Of a stretch of 64,000 bases of DNA, positions 15,193 through 26,628 are shown in pieces. The stretch spans positions 186,001 through 250,000 of the forward strand of contig NZ_JAFFIX010000011.1 of the NCBI RefSeq assembly GCF_016916835.1, in the 5' to 3' direction. Positions within the stretch are counted from its first letter, which is position 1. Every line of letters starts with the position of its first letter. A program made the translations under genes and the position numbers. The stretch comes from Actinacidiphila bryophytorum. Lineage in GTDB: Bacteria; Actinomycetota; Actinomycetes; Streptomycetales; Streptomycetaceae. The notes below the pieces were generated by a model, which searched no databases, was not told the origin of the DNA, and was given only the letters and a program-made list of their open reading frames with translations.

Positions 15193-15425
15193 GGCATCTC
15201 CTCTCGGCACTGCGGGGATGGGGGACGGCGGCGGATACGGACAGGCCGCTGACCGCCATCGGCATCAGTGAAGCGGGGCCGATACGGCCCAAGCGACGAC
15301 TTGCGGTTGCCTGACGCACACTGCGGAAAGTTCGGGACGCTGCTCCCCCGCACAGCCGAGACTCGGGCGAACCCCGCGGAGAATCACCGGCCGCGGGCCT
15401 GTGTCCGGACAAGGGAGTTCTCGTT

Positions 15426-17399
15426 ATGAGCGATGAGTCTTCGCAGGCCGGAGGTAGCAGACGCAGTTGGATCACACTGTGCGTGGTGATGGCGGGCGCC
15501 TTCATGGCCATTCTCGACGTGGCCATCGTGAACGTCGCCATGCCGTCGGTACAGGAGGATCTGCACGCGAGCTTCGGCGCCGTCGAACTGGTCGTCACCG
15601 CCTACACGCTGCTGTACGCGAGCTGCCTGGTGACCGGCGGCCGCCTCGGCGATCTGCTGGGGCGCAGACGGATGTTCCTCATCGGTCTGAGCGTCTTCAC
15701 CGCCGCCTCCGCGCTGTGCGGCGCCGCCCCCGACGTCCATGTGCTGATCGGTGCCCGCGCCCTGCAGGGGCTCGGTGCGGCGATGCTCTACCCGCAGGTC
15801 CTGGCGATCATCCAGATCGCCTTCCCCGGCAAGGAGCGCGGCCGGGCGCTGGGGGTCTTCGGCGGGGTCGTCGGCATCGGCGCCATCGCCGGGCAGATCA
15901 TCGGCGGCCTGCTGCTGGCCTGGAACCCGCTCGACCTCGGCTGGCGGCCGACCTTCCTGGTCAACCTGCCGATCGGGGTCGTCACGATCGTCGCCACCTG
16001 GTTCGTGCTGCCGGCCGACGAACCGCAGGAGGACAGCACCCATCTGGACTGGGGAGGGTCCGTGCTGTCCGCGGTCACCCTGGCGATGTTCACCGTGCCG
16101 CTGCTGATGGGGCGCACCGAGGGCTGGCCGGTGTGGATGTTCGTCAGCCTGGCCGCGGTCGTGCCGGCCGGCTTCTGGCTGATGCGGCACGAGCGGCGGG
16201 TGGCGGAGCGCGGCAGGACCCCGCTGATCCGCGCCGAACTCTTCCGCAACCGGGGCTTCGCACGGGGCGTCCCGATCGCGGCGATGTTCGCCTTCTCCTA
16301 CGTCGGGTTCATGATCCTGCTGGCGATCTACCTGCAGACCGGGCTGCACTTCACCCCGCTGCACGCGGCGCTGGTCTACACGCCCGACGCGATCGGCTTC
16401 CTGACCAGCTCGCTGCTCGCGGCCCGGCTGACGCCGCTGCTGGGACGGCATGTGCTGACCCTCGGCTACACGGTGGCGGCCATCGGGCTGCTGGCCACTG
16501 CCGCCACGGCGGCAGCCGCCGGCACCGGGCTGTCGGGCTGGGAGCTGGCGCCGCCGCTGCTGCTCGCCGGCCTCGGGCAGGGCCTGGGGATGACCCCGCT
16601 GATCGGCACCATCATCTCCACCCTGTCCCCCGCCCAGGCCGGGGCCGGGGCCGGTGTCGTGACCACCACGCTGCAGGTCGGCAACGCCACCGGTGTCGCG
16701 GTGCAGAGCCTGGTCTTCTTCTCGGTCCTGGGCAACGGCAGCAGCCCGCACGACTACGCGTCCGCCTTCGCCAAGGTGCTGCCGCTGGCCGCCGCCGCGA
16801 CGCTGGCAGCGGCCTTCATGGTGACGCGGCTGCCGCGCCAGGAGGGCGCGCGCTCCGGCAACGCCCTGCTGGGTCCTGTGCAGAGCCACACCGCGGGCGT
16901 GGCGTACTCGCTGTTCCTGATGACCGGCGGCCGGGTCGGCGACCGGCAGTTCCAGGACGACCTGGAGAAGGTCACCCGGGAGCGCCGCCACCAGGACCAG
17001 GAGGCGCCCGAGGGCCTGGGCTCGTACTGGGTCCACAACTTCCGCGTCGCGCACCAGGACGCGCCCTGGATCACCTATCTGGCCCGGGAGGCGCTGGCCT
17101 ACGGCGACCGGAAGGTGCCGCACGAGAGCGACCGCGCCGGGGTGCTCGACGCCCGGATCGCGGAGATCCGCGAGCGCCAGCGGCGCGGCTCGCTGCCCGG
17201 CCGGCTCGACGCCGACCTGCTCGGGCTGCTGAGTTTCGCCCTGGCCAACTACCCCCGACTGCTCCCCCAGATCACCCGTATGACGACCGGCCTCAGTCCG
17301 CGGGACCCGCGGTTCGAGGAACGCTGGGAGGAGTTCCTGCGCCAGCTGGGAGACCTGCTGGAGCCCGCCTCCGCCCCTCACATAGGAGACCGACTGTGA
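15426..17399 (+). CDS. MFS exporter (DHA2) fused to a TetR-type C-terminal domain
   Basis: A 657-aa protein. Residues 1-475 are a 14-TM DHA2 exporter: TM1 with MAGAFMAILDVAIVNVAMPS, motif A GGRLGDLLGRRRM, and many Gly/Pro-rich helices. Residues 485-645 are soluble and resemble the ligand-binding domain of TetR regulators: LREALAYGDRKVPHES-type helices, then ADLLGLLSFALANYPRLLPQITRMTTGLSPRDPRFEERWEEFLRQLGDLL. No DNA-binding HTH is present. So the transporter may carry a substrate sensor. The ATG has AGGGAG 8 nt upstream. The stop overlaps the next gene's GTG (GTGA), giving coupled translation. DHA2 is certain; TetR-like C-domain is likely. Confidence 0.9.
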   Translation: MSDESSQAGGSRRSWITLCVVMAGAFMAILDVAIVNVAMPSVQEDLHASFGAVELVVTAYTLLYASCLVTGGRLGDLLGRRRMFLIGLSVFTAASALCGAAPDVHVLIGARALQGLGAAMLYPQVLAIIQIAFPGKERGRALGVFGGVVGIGAIAGQIIGGLLLAWNPLDLGWRPTFLVNLPIGVVTIVATWFVLPADEPQEDSTHLDWGGSVLSAVTLAMFTVPLLMGRTEGWPVWMFVSLAAVVPAGFWLMRHERRVAERGRTPLIRAELFRNRGFARGVPIAAMFAFSYVGFMILLAIYLQTGLHFTPLHAALVYTPDAIGFLTSSLLAARLTPLLGRHVLTLGYTVAAIGLLATAATAAAAGTGLSGWELAPPLLLAGLGQGLGMTPLIGTIISTLSPAQAGAGAGVVTTTLQVGNATGVAVQSLVFFSVLGNGSSPHDYASAFAKVLPLAAAATLAAAFMVTRLPRQEGARSGNALLGPVQSHTAGVAYSLFLMTGGRVGDRQFQDDLEKVTRERRHQDQEAPEGLGSYWVHNFRVAHQDAPWITYLAREALAYGDRKVPHESDRAGVLDARIAEIRERQRRGSLPGRLDADLLGLLSFALANYPRLLPQITRMTTGLSPRDPRFEERWEEFLRQLGDLLEPASAPHIGDRL

Positions 17400-18382
17400 C
17401 ATCCCACTTCTCGTCCGCCGACGGCACTCTCGCCACGGTGCCGGACGCCGTCCTGGGCAGGACCGCGGAACGCGCCGAGGTGATCGCCATGATCGACGGC
17501 GGCACCGGCCGTGAAGTCCCCTACGCGGAGCTGCAGATGGCCGTCGACCAGCTGACGGCCGGCTTCGCGCAGGCCGGGGTCGCCCAGGGCGACGCCGTCT
17601 GCATCTTCGCCCCCAACCACCCGGCGTACGCGCCGGTCTTCTACGCCGTCAGCCGGATCGGCGCGGCCCTGGCGCCGATCGGCGCGCAGGCGACCGTCGG
17701 CGAACTCGTCGCCCACCTGGCGCGCAACAGCGTGCACCTGATGGTGTCGGCCGAGAGCCTGCTGCCGGTCGCGGGCACCGCGGAGCGCAACCTGGGCGCG
17801 GGCGTGTCCCCGCTCAAGGAGATCCTCACGCTCCACCCGAACGACTCGCGCCGCTCGATCGTCGACCTGTTCGGCTCGACCGTCCCCGCCCCCGCGGTGA
17901 CCATCGACGCCGCCACCGACACCGCGGTCATCACCCGCCGGGTGAGCCAGGGCGGCGGCGTGCAGACCGTACGCCTGACGCACGCCGAGATCGCCGGTGC
18001 GCTGGAGGTCCTGGCCGACAGCCTGCCGCTCGCCGTGGGCGAAAGGGTGCTGGCCGAGGCCCCGTGGGCCGAGTCCGGCGAGACCGAACTGCTGCTGCAC
18101 CACAGCCTGGCGTCGGGCGCCACCACGGTGGTGCCGGACGGCTCCGACCCCGAGCCGCTGCTCGATGCCATCGAGCGGCACCGCGTCGAGACGGCGCTGC
18201 TGAGCCCGGCGACGCTGGCCGAACTGGCCGCCGCCGCACCGACGGCGGGCGCCGACCTGTCGTCGCTGCAGCGGGTGGTGTGCTGCGGCCCGGCGGCGGA
18301 TGACTCCGCCGGCCGGGCCGCCACGCTGGGCACCGCCTCCGTCAGCTACCTCGCTGCGCTGGTGGCCTTACCCCAGGCGTGA
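17396..18382 (+). CDS. Short, degenerate adenylate-forming (acyl-CoA ligase-like) protein
   Basis: A 328-aa protein matching only the N-terminal part of AMP-dependent synthetases (normally 500-550 aa): the opening LQMAVDQLTAGFAQAGVAQGDAVCIFAPNHPAYAPVFYAVSRIGAALAPIGAQATVGEL is typical of 4-coumarate/fatty acyl ligases. The ATP-binding P-loop (usually S/T-S-G-T-T-G-x-P-K-G) is not recognisable; at its place residues read AVITRRVSQGGGVQTVRLTHAEI. The C-terminal lid domain with the catalytic Lys is missing. So it probably cannot adenylate and may bind acyl substrates or be decaying. GTG at 17396 overlaps the exporter stop and has TAGGAG upstream. Its 3' end overlaps the convergent LtrA gene by 15 bp. 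Confidence 0.8.
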   Translation: MTSHFSSADGTLATVPDAVLGRTAERAEVIAMIDGGTGREVPYAELQMAVDQLTAGFAQAGVAQGDAVCIFAPNHPAYAPVFYAVSRIGAALAPIGAQATVGELVAHLARNSVHLMVSAESLLPVAGTAERNLGAGVSPLKEILTLHPNDSRRSIVDLFGSTVPAPAVTIDAATDTAVITRRVSQGGGVQTVRLTHAEIAGALEVLADSLPLAVGERVLAEAPWAESGETELLLHHSLASGATTVVPDGSDPEPLLDAIERHRVETALLSPATLAELAAAAPTAGADLSSLQRVVCCGPAADDSAGRAATLGTASVSYLAALVALPQA

Positions 18383-19603
18383 TCCGTCGAGGGGGGCGGG
18401 CTCGAGTACGGGCCCGCCCTCCTGCGGCGTCTCCAGCTCGTCCTCGGCCCGCAGCATCACGAACTCGATGCCCGCGGCCACGCACACCAGGACCGCCAGC
18501 CCGCTCATCAGGGCCAGGCCCGACTGGCGGTGCAGCAGGAATCCGGTCGGCACGACGGCCGCGGCCCCCGCGAAGCGGATCCAGGACAGCGATCGCGGCA
18601 GCCCCCAGCGGGACCACACGAAGGCGGCCAGGTACAGGCCCGTTCCCGCGCACAGCAGGACGGCACTGGCCGGCTCCGCGGGGCTGCGCGGGTCGGCGAG
18701 GATCAGCCGGATGCCCACCGCGACCGCGCAGATGCAGGCGAACAGCGCGTAGTGGCCGTAGGCGAGCAGTTCGCGCACCACCCGGCTGTGGTCGTTCTCG
18801 GTTCTCAGCCGGTGCGAGATGGCGCCGTGGGTGATGTCGAAGTAGATCCACCACATGCCGGTCACCAGCAGGAAGACGCTCACCAGGCCCGCCGCGTGCC
18901 AGGTGGTGAACTTGTTGGGGATGCTCTCGGCCGAGTCCGCGAGCGCCATGCCGAGCGCCAGGATGACCACGAGCCCGAAGCGCTCGGGCAGGTGCGAGAC
19001 GTCCACCCTGATGTGGCTCAGCCGCTTGCGCAGCAGCCATGTCGTGGACAGCTCCACGCTCATCAGCGCGGTCCAGGCGATCCGCTGGTGCGGGGTGGAC
19101 AGCATCGAGGTGGCCACCAGCATCGGCGCGGTGAAGACCGCCGAGATGGAGAACGGGTTCAGCCGCAGCGCGCCGAAGCCGTCGACCGCCCACCACAGCA
19201 GCAGCAGCCGCAGCAGCAGGTAGAGCACGGCGAACAGCAGGCCGTCGCCGTCCAGCGCCATGGGCACCGCGATGGTCATCATCGAGGTGATGAGGATCAT
19301 CCCGAACAGCCGCACCCGGCGCAGCGGATGGTCGAGGTCGGTGAGGTTGGACAGGATGCCGGCGCCCACCCAGGACCACCAGAACGGGGTGAAGACCACC
19401 CAGGCGTCCAGCAGCCCGAACCATGTGACGTCGTCGGAGAGTTCATGGGTCACCTTGGTGATCGCGAAGACCAGCACCAGGTCGTAGAACAGCTCGACCC
19501 AGCTGACCCGCTTGCCCTCGACGTACGAGGCGGCGTGCTCTGCCCGGAGCCGGGCGGCCGGTCGGGGTCTTCGTGTCACCCGTTCGTTCGTTCCGCCTGA
19601 CAT
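18368..19603 (-). CDS. LtrA-like (low temperature requirement A) membrane protein
   Basis: A 411-aa polytopic membrane protein with about 10-12 hydrophobic segments. The LtrA signature is visible near the N-terminus (VSWVELFYDLVLVFAITKVTHEL) and in the middle (LPERFGLVVILALGMALADS). The role of the family is not established beyond a Listeria cold-growth phenotype. It is the last gene of the seven-gene operon, 19 bp downstream of the thioredoxin-reductase-like gene, and its stop lies within the convergent ligase-like gene. Confidence 0.9.
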   Translation of the reverse strand: MSGGTNERVTRRPRPAARLRAEHAASYVEGKRVSWVELFYDLVLVFAITKVTHELSDDVTWFGLLDAWVVFTPFWWSWVGAGILSNLTDLDHPLRRVRLFGMILITSMMTIAVPMALDGDGLLFAVLYLLLRLLLLWWAVDGFGALRLNPFSISAVFTAPMLVATSMLSTPHQRIAWTALMSVELSTTWLLRKRLSHIRVDVSHLPERFGLVVILALGMALADSAESIPNKFTTWHAAGLVSVFLLVTGMWWIYFDITHGAISHRLRTENDHSRVVRELLAYGHYALFACICAVAVGIRLILADPRSPAEPASAVLLCAGTGLYLAAFVWSRWGLPRSLSWIRFAGAAAVVPTGFLLHRQSGLALMSGLAVLVCVAAGIEFVMLRAEDELETPQEGGPVLEPAPLDGSRLG

Positions 19604-19622
19604 GTCGTACCTCCTGCGGCGC

Positions 19623-20597
19623 TCAGCCGGCTTTGAGGCTTTCCGGATAGAGGAAGTAGTTGGCGGCCGAGGCGGCCTGCGAGCCCTCGTGGACGGCCGC
19701 GCTCACCTGGTGCGAGTGCAGCGACGTGACGTCGCCCGCCGCGTAGACGCCGGGCACGCTGGTCTTCTGCTCCACGTCGACGGCGATGTAGCCGGTCGCG
19801 GCCAGCTCCACGCCGAGCTGTTCCGCGAGTCGGGTCTCCGGGGTGGCGCCCTGGATGCTGAACAGCGAGTCCAGGGCGATCCGCAGGCCGCCGCGGGTGG
19901 TGACCGCGTGCAGCTGCCCGTCCGCGCCCTCGGCCTGCCGGAGCTGGTCGTGCAGCACCGGGATGCGGGCCGCCGCGAGGCGTTCGCGGAAGAGCGGGCT
20001 GAAGTCCTCGTGGTGGCTGTTGGTCAGCAGCTGCACATGGGGGCTGAGGCTGCGCATCTGCAGCGCCTCGCCGGCCGCCGCGTCGGTGTGGCCGACGACC
20101 AGGATGCGCTTGCCGCGGTTCTCGTAGCCGTCGCAGGCGATGCACCAGAACATCGACCGGCCGACGTACGGCTCCCAGCCCTCGAAGTGCGGGAAGTGGT
20201 CCAGGGTGCCGGTGGCGATCACCAGCGTCCTGGCCCGCCAGGAGCCGCCCTGGCTGTGCAGGGTGAAGCCGGTCCGCGCGTCGCCGTCGACATGGGTCAC
20301 GGTGTGGTGCACGACGGTGGCCTCGGGGTAGTCGGCGAGCTGCTTCAGGCCGACGCTCCTGAGGTCGACCGTCGCGATCCCGCCGGGGAAGCCCAGGTAG
20401 TTGCGGTTGATCTGGTGGTGGGTCGAGCGGCCGCGCCCGGTGTCGAACAGCAGCACCCGGCGGTTGTAGCGGGCCAGGCAGATCGCCGCCGACAGGCCGG
20501 CCGGGCCACCGCCGACCACGGCGGCGTCGGTCTCCTGGGGGATCCGGTGGGCATGGGCTGTGCGGGCCGCGTGGGCGGCCGTGTGTGGTGTCGTCAT
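19623..20597 (-). CDS. Thioredoxin-reductase-like FAD/NAD(P) flavoprotein
   Basis: A 324-aa two-domain pyridine-nucleotide disulfide oxidoreductase. The FAD motif is VVGGGPAGLSAAICLARY (from residue 27), the redox-active pair is Cys152-Cys155 (WCIACDGYE, like CATCDG of TrxR), the NAD(P) loop follows (ILVVGHTDAAAGEAL), and the C-terminal FAD motif is VPGVYAAGDVTS. Low-molecular-weight TrxR and bacillithiol/mycothiol-type reductases have this layout. The second nucleotide loop lacks the canonical GxGxxA, so cofactor preference is unclear. ATG at 20595-20597 overlaps the zwf stop (ATGA), so it is co-translated with the NADPH-producing enzyme. It probably reduces a disulfide or a small flavin-linked substrate. 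Confidence 0.92.
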   Translation of the reverse strand: MTTPHTAAHAARTAHAHRIPQETDAAVVGGGPAGLSAAICLARYNRRVLLFDTGRGRSTHHQINRNYLGFPGGIATVDLRSVGLKQLADYPEATVVHHTVTHVDGDARTGFTLHSQGGSWRARTLVIATGTLDHFPHFEGWEPYVGRSMFWCIACDGYENRGKRILVVGHTDAAAGEALQMRSLSPHVQLLTNSHHEDFSPLFRERLAAARIPVLHDQLRQAEGADGQLHAVTTRGGLRIALDSLFSIQGATPETRLAEQLGVELAATGYIAVDVEQKTSVPGVYAAGDVTSLHSHQVSAAVHEGSQAASAANYFLYPESLKAG

Positions 20598-22153
20598 GGC
20601 CGCCGCCAGCTCCTGCCGTCCCGTGCGAGCATCTCGTCGGCCTCGGCCGGCCCCCAGGACCCCGCCGGGTACTGCGCGGGCTTGCCGTGGCTGTCCCAGA
20701 AGCGCTCGACGGGGTCGAGGATGCGCCAGGACTGCTCGACCTCCTGGTGCCGCGGGAAGAGGTTCGCGTCGCCGAGCAGCACGTCGAGGATGAGCCGCTC
20801 GTACGCCTCCGGGCTGGCCTCGGTGAAGGAGTCGCGGTAGTCGAAGTCCATGGCGACGTCGCGGACCTCCAGCGAGTTGCCCGGCACCTTGGAGCCGAAC
20901 CGCACCGTGACGCCCTCGTCCGGCTGGACCCGGATCACCAGGGCGTTCTGCCCCAGCTCGCTGGTCGCGGAGGACTCGAAGGGCAGGAAGGGCGCGGGCT
21001 TGAAGATCACCGCGATCTCGGTGACCCGGCGGCCGAGCCGCTTGCCGGTGCGCAGGTAGAACGGCACACCGGCCCAGCGGCGGTTGTTGATCTCCAGCTT
21101 GACCGCAGCGTAGGTGTCGGTGCGCGAGGCGGGGTCGATACCGTCCTCCTCCAGGTAGCCCGGCACCTCCTGGCCGCGCTGCCAGGCGTGCGTGTACTGC
21201 CCGCGCACGGTGTGCCGGCCGAGGTCGGCGGGCAGGGTCACGGCCGAGAGCACCTTGAGCTTCTCGGCGCTGAGCGCGTCGGGGTGGAAGGAGTCGGGCT
21301 CCTCCATCGCGGTCAGCGCGAGCAGTTGCAGCAGGTGGTTCTGGATGACGTCGCGGGCCGCGCCGATGCCGTCGTAGTAGCCGGCCCGGCCGCCGATGCC
21401 GATGTCCTCGGCCATCGTGATCTGCACGTGGTCGACGTAGGAGCGGTTCCACAGGGGTTCGAACATGGTGTTGGCGAAGCGCAGCGCCAGGATGTTCTGG
21501 ACGGTCTCCTTGCCCAGGTAGTGGTCGATCCTGAAGACCTCGTTGGGCGGGAAGACCTCGTGCACGATCCGGCCCAGGTCCTGCGCGCCGGCCAGGTCGT
21601 GGCCGAACGGCTTCTCGATGACGGCACGCCGCCATGCTCCGGGCGGCGGGTCGGCCAGTGCGTGCGCCTTGAGCTGGCGCAGCACCTGCGGGAAGGCGCG
21701 GGGCGGCACCGACAGGTAGAAGGCGAAGTCGCCGCCGGTGCCCTGCTTCCTGCCCAGCTCCTCGACGGTCTCGCGGAGCCGGACGAAGGCGTCGTCGTCG
21801 TCGAAGTCGCCCTGCACGAAGCGGCAGCAGTCGGCGAGCCGCTGCCACACCTCGTCGCGCAGCGGTGTGCGGGCGTGGCTCTTGACCGCCTCGTAGGCGA
21901 CCTGGGCGAAGTCCGCGTCCTTCCAGTCGCGGCGGCCGAAGCCGACCAGCGCGAAGTCCGGCGGGAGCAGGCCGCGGTTGGCCAGGTCGTAGACGGCGGG
22001 CAGCAGTTTCTTGCGGGACAGGTCACCGGTGACGCCGAAGATGACCAGGCCGGACGACCCCGCGACGTTGCGCCCGCGGCGGTCGGCGGTGGCGCCCGAC
22101 GGGTCCGCCGAGGACCCGTCGAGCGGTGCCGTGGAGTGGAGAGCGTCGGTCAT
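20594..22153 (-). CDS. zwf: Glucose-6-phosphate 1-dehydrogenase
   Basis: A 519-aa enzyme that oxidises glucose-6-phosphate to 6-phosphogluconolactone, making NADPH at the entry of the pentose phosphate pathway. The NADP-binding loop is FGVTGDLSRKKLLP (from residue 39), the substrate signature is FRIDHYLGKETVQN (207-220), and the C-terminal (PFYLRTGKRLG ... DANLFPRHQEVEQSW) is complete. The N-terminal 34 residues are low-complexity. No opcA, tal or gnd is next to it, unlike the usual actinomycete zwf-opcA cluster, so this may be a second, operon-specific isozyme. It is the fifth gene of the operon and overlaps the next gene by 4 bp. Confidence 0.97.
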   Translation of the reverse strand: MTDALHSTAPLDGSSADPSGATADRRGRNVAGSSGLVIFGVTGDLSRKKLLPAVYDLANRGLLPPDFALVGFGRRDWKDADFAQVAYEAVKSHARTPLRDEVWQRLADCCRFVQGDFDDDDAFVRLRETVEELGRKQGTGGDFAFYLSVPPRAFPQVLRQLKAHALADPPPGAWRRAVIEKPFGHDLAGAQDLGRIVHEVFPPNEVFRIDHYLGKETVQNILALRFANTMFEPLWNRSYVDHVQITMAEDIGIGGRAGYYDGIGAARDVIQNHLLQLLALTAMEEPDSFHPDALSAEKLKVLSAVTLPADLGRHTVRGQYTHAWQRGQEVPGYLEEDGIDPASRTDTYAAVKLEINNRRWAGVPFYLRTGKRLGRRVTEIAVIFKPAPFLPFESSATSELGQNALVIRVQPDEGVTVRFGSKVPGNSLEVRDVAMDFDYRDSFTEASPEAYERLILDVLLGDANLFPRHQEVEQSWRILDPVERFWDSHGKPAQYPAGSWGPAEADEMLARDGRSWRRP

Positions 22154-22249
22154 GGGGTTCCCTTCCGTGCAACGCGGTTGCCGGGGTCGTCCGGGTGCGG
22201 CCGATCGTCCGGTGCGGTCAGGTCGCGCGGTGGAGCGTGCCGGTGCCGG

Positions 22250-24399
22250 TCAGCGGCAGGTGTGGGAGTTGTCGAGCACGAAGGCGTCGGTGGCGACCAG
22301 GGCCGCCGTGACCTCGGGCAGCGAGTTGCCGATGATCACGAAGTCGACGTCCAGGCCCGCCTTGGCGCGCTGGAAGAGCAGTTCGTTGATGGCGGGCTGG
22401 CATATCTCGGTGACCTTGCACAGGTCGAACTCGACCCGCCGCGGGTGCGAGGCCAGTGCCGTCGCCAGGTTGGAGCGGAACTTCTCCAGGTTCTCGTCGT
22501 CGATGACGCCCTCGACCCGCACGCTGAGGGTGGTGTCCGCTGTGCTGGTCGAGATCCGCAGCGGCATCTGCGCCGGCTCCAGTTCGACCCGCACCCGCAG
22601 CGCCCGGTCGCTGTCGGGCAGTTGCACCGTCAGCTGCTTGGGGTCGAAGTCCTCGTAGGCCTCGTCGTCGATCCAGACCCGCGCGATCTCCACCGAGCCG
22701 GCCGGCAGCAGGTCGGGGGCGACCCGCAGGACGCGGTCGGCGAAGGCGCCGGGCTGCGGCTTGAAGTGCAGCGTCAGCGGCGAGGAGTTGACCAGCAGCG
22801 TGGTGTACGTCGCTGCCAGGTAGCACAGTTCGAGCGAGTGGTAGCCCGCCATCGCGTGGCTGCCCTTGAGCCGCTCGGTGCCGACCAGGTACGGGATGCC
22901 GTTCGCGAGGACGTTGAAGTAGACGGCGCCGTCGTCGTGGTCCAGGAAGAAGGCGTTGTAGAAGGCCGCGGACTCCCGCGCCAGCCGCCGGTACTCGGGG
23001 TCGCGGGTGACGCCGGCGAGAATGAGATAGGCGAGGATGCCCTGCTCCTGCTGCCACCACGCCTTGCGGTCGTGCCAGACCAGCCGGTGGCCGCCGGTCT
23101 CGGGGTCGGGACGCCGCTCGACCACGTCGTACCAGCCGCCGCGGTCCTGGTCGCCGCCCGCGGCCGGCATGATCTCCGCGATGCGCGCGGCGAGCCGGGC
23201 GTACTCGGGCTTGCTGACCAGGCTGTTGATCCGGGTGAGGTTCCAGGCGATCTTCAGGTTGTGGCCGACGACGGCCCGGTCCTGCTGCCAGCCCCAGGTG
23301 CGGTCCGGCGCCCAGTCCTCGTGGAAGCGCTCCTGGACGAAGGGGCTGTCGGGTTCGTCGGGGAAGTGCGCGGTGATCGAGTCCGCCGTCTCCTCCAGCA
23401 GTTCGGCGAAGTCCCGCCGCCCGGTGGCCAGGTAGGCGTTGATCAGGTAGGCCGGGGCGTGGTCGCCGACGGAGTTCCAGTTCTTGCGCGACCTGTTGGG
23501 GCCGAGCGAGTCCGACCGCGGGTCGAAGGTGATCGGGTCCAGGTGCGAGAAGAAGCCGCCGAGCCGGTCGTCGCGGTAGTAGCGCTGGAAGAGCGCGACA
23601 CTGCGGTCGATGTCCGACATGATGCGCGGGTCGCCGGTGATGCGGTACGTCTGCGTCGGGCCGGCCAGCGCGTAGATCTGCTCGTACATCGGGATCGCGT
23701 CGAAGTCGTCGCCGAACTCCGAGGCGTAGACCTTGCGCTGCCCCGACGGGGTGATGTCGATGCCGTGGTACCAGTACACGATGCCTTCGCGCTGGTCGTC
23801 GACCCGCATGTGCTCGCGCAGGTACTCGGTGCCGGACTCGGCCGCTTCGAGGAAGCGCTCCTGGCCGGTGAGCATGTACGCGGTCGCCAGGCCGTAGACC
23901 AGCCGGGAGATCGTGTCGGTCTCCTGGCGCACGTCCTGGCCCGCGGTCTCGGCGACGTGCGTGCCGTGCAGGGTCAGCCTGGTGCGGAAGTTGCGCCAGT
24001 CGTAGACCCCGTCGGGGAAGTGGCCGCGCAGGTAGAAGTCGGCGATCTCGCCGGCCTGCTGCACCCACCAGTCGGGGTGCTCGAAGACGTACCGGCCGCG
24101 GCGCTCCTCGGGGAAGATCAGCGAGCGGGCCTCGATCCGCTCACCGCCCTCGAACTGGTAGAGGATGCCGTACACGAAGACGTAGCGCCCCTCGGTGAGC
24201 ATGTCGCGGCTCTGGCCGCTGGTGTCGCGCGGAGGGTCGCCGAGGTTGCGTACGACCTGGGAGCTGAGCGAGTCCCCCAGGTGCACGGTGAACAGTCGTC
24301 CGTCCGAGGTCCGCAGCCCGAACCGCTCGTGGGCGGGCTCGTAGCGGGTGATGTATCCGGCGATGGTGTCGGAGTATGTCCGCCGGGAGTCACGGTCGT

Positions 24400-24403
<4 letters not shown>
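22250..24403 (-). CDS. AGE-type (N-acylglucosamine 2-epimerase-like) protein fused to a STAS-like domain
   Basis: A 717-aa multidomain protein. Residues 1-95 form a beta-rich N-terminal domain I do not recognise (YITRYEPAHERFGLRTSDGRLFTVHLGDSL). Residues 100-530 look like an (alpha/alpha)6 barrel of the AGE/cellobiose-epimerase type, with GHNLKIAWNLTRIN and KAWWQQEQGILAYLILA in the places of the conserved His and Trp/Gln/Glu residues. After a beta linker, residues 620-710 resemble a STAS domain (LSVRVEGVIDDENLEKFRSN ... RRVEFDLCKVTEICQPAINELLF), but the phosphorylatable Ser position is not Ser. It overlaps glgX by 4 bp (ATGA). A sugar isomerase under protein-partner control is inferred; substrate unknown. 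Confidence 0.82.
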
Positions 24404-26538
<2,135 letters not shown>

Positions 26539-26628
26539 GTGGTTGTCATCTCTCTGGGCCGACACGGATGGAGCAGGCAGAGGGAGGAGCGGTCTGGCGG
26601 CGGGGCGAGGGAGGGATCTCCCGGTGGG

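Noticed and set aside
12..18382. A PKS, NRPS, terpene synthase or RiPP core gene
   Set aside because: No KS, C, A-T or precursor-peptide signature is seen; the only adenylation-like gene is truncated and lacks its P-loop.
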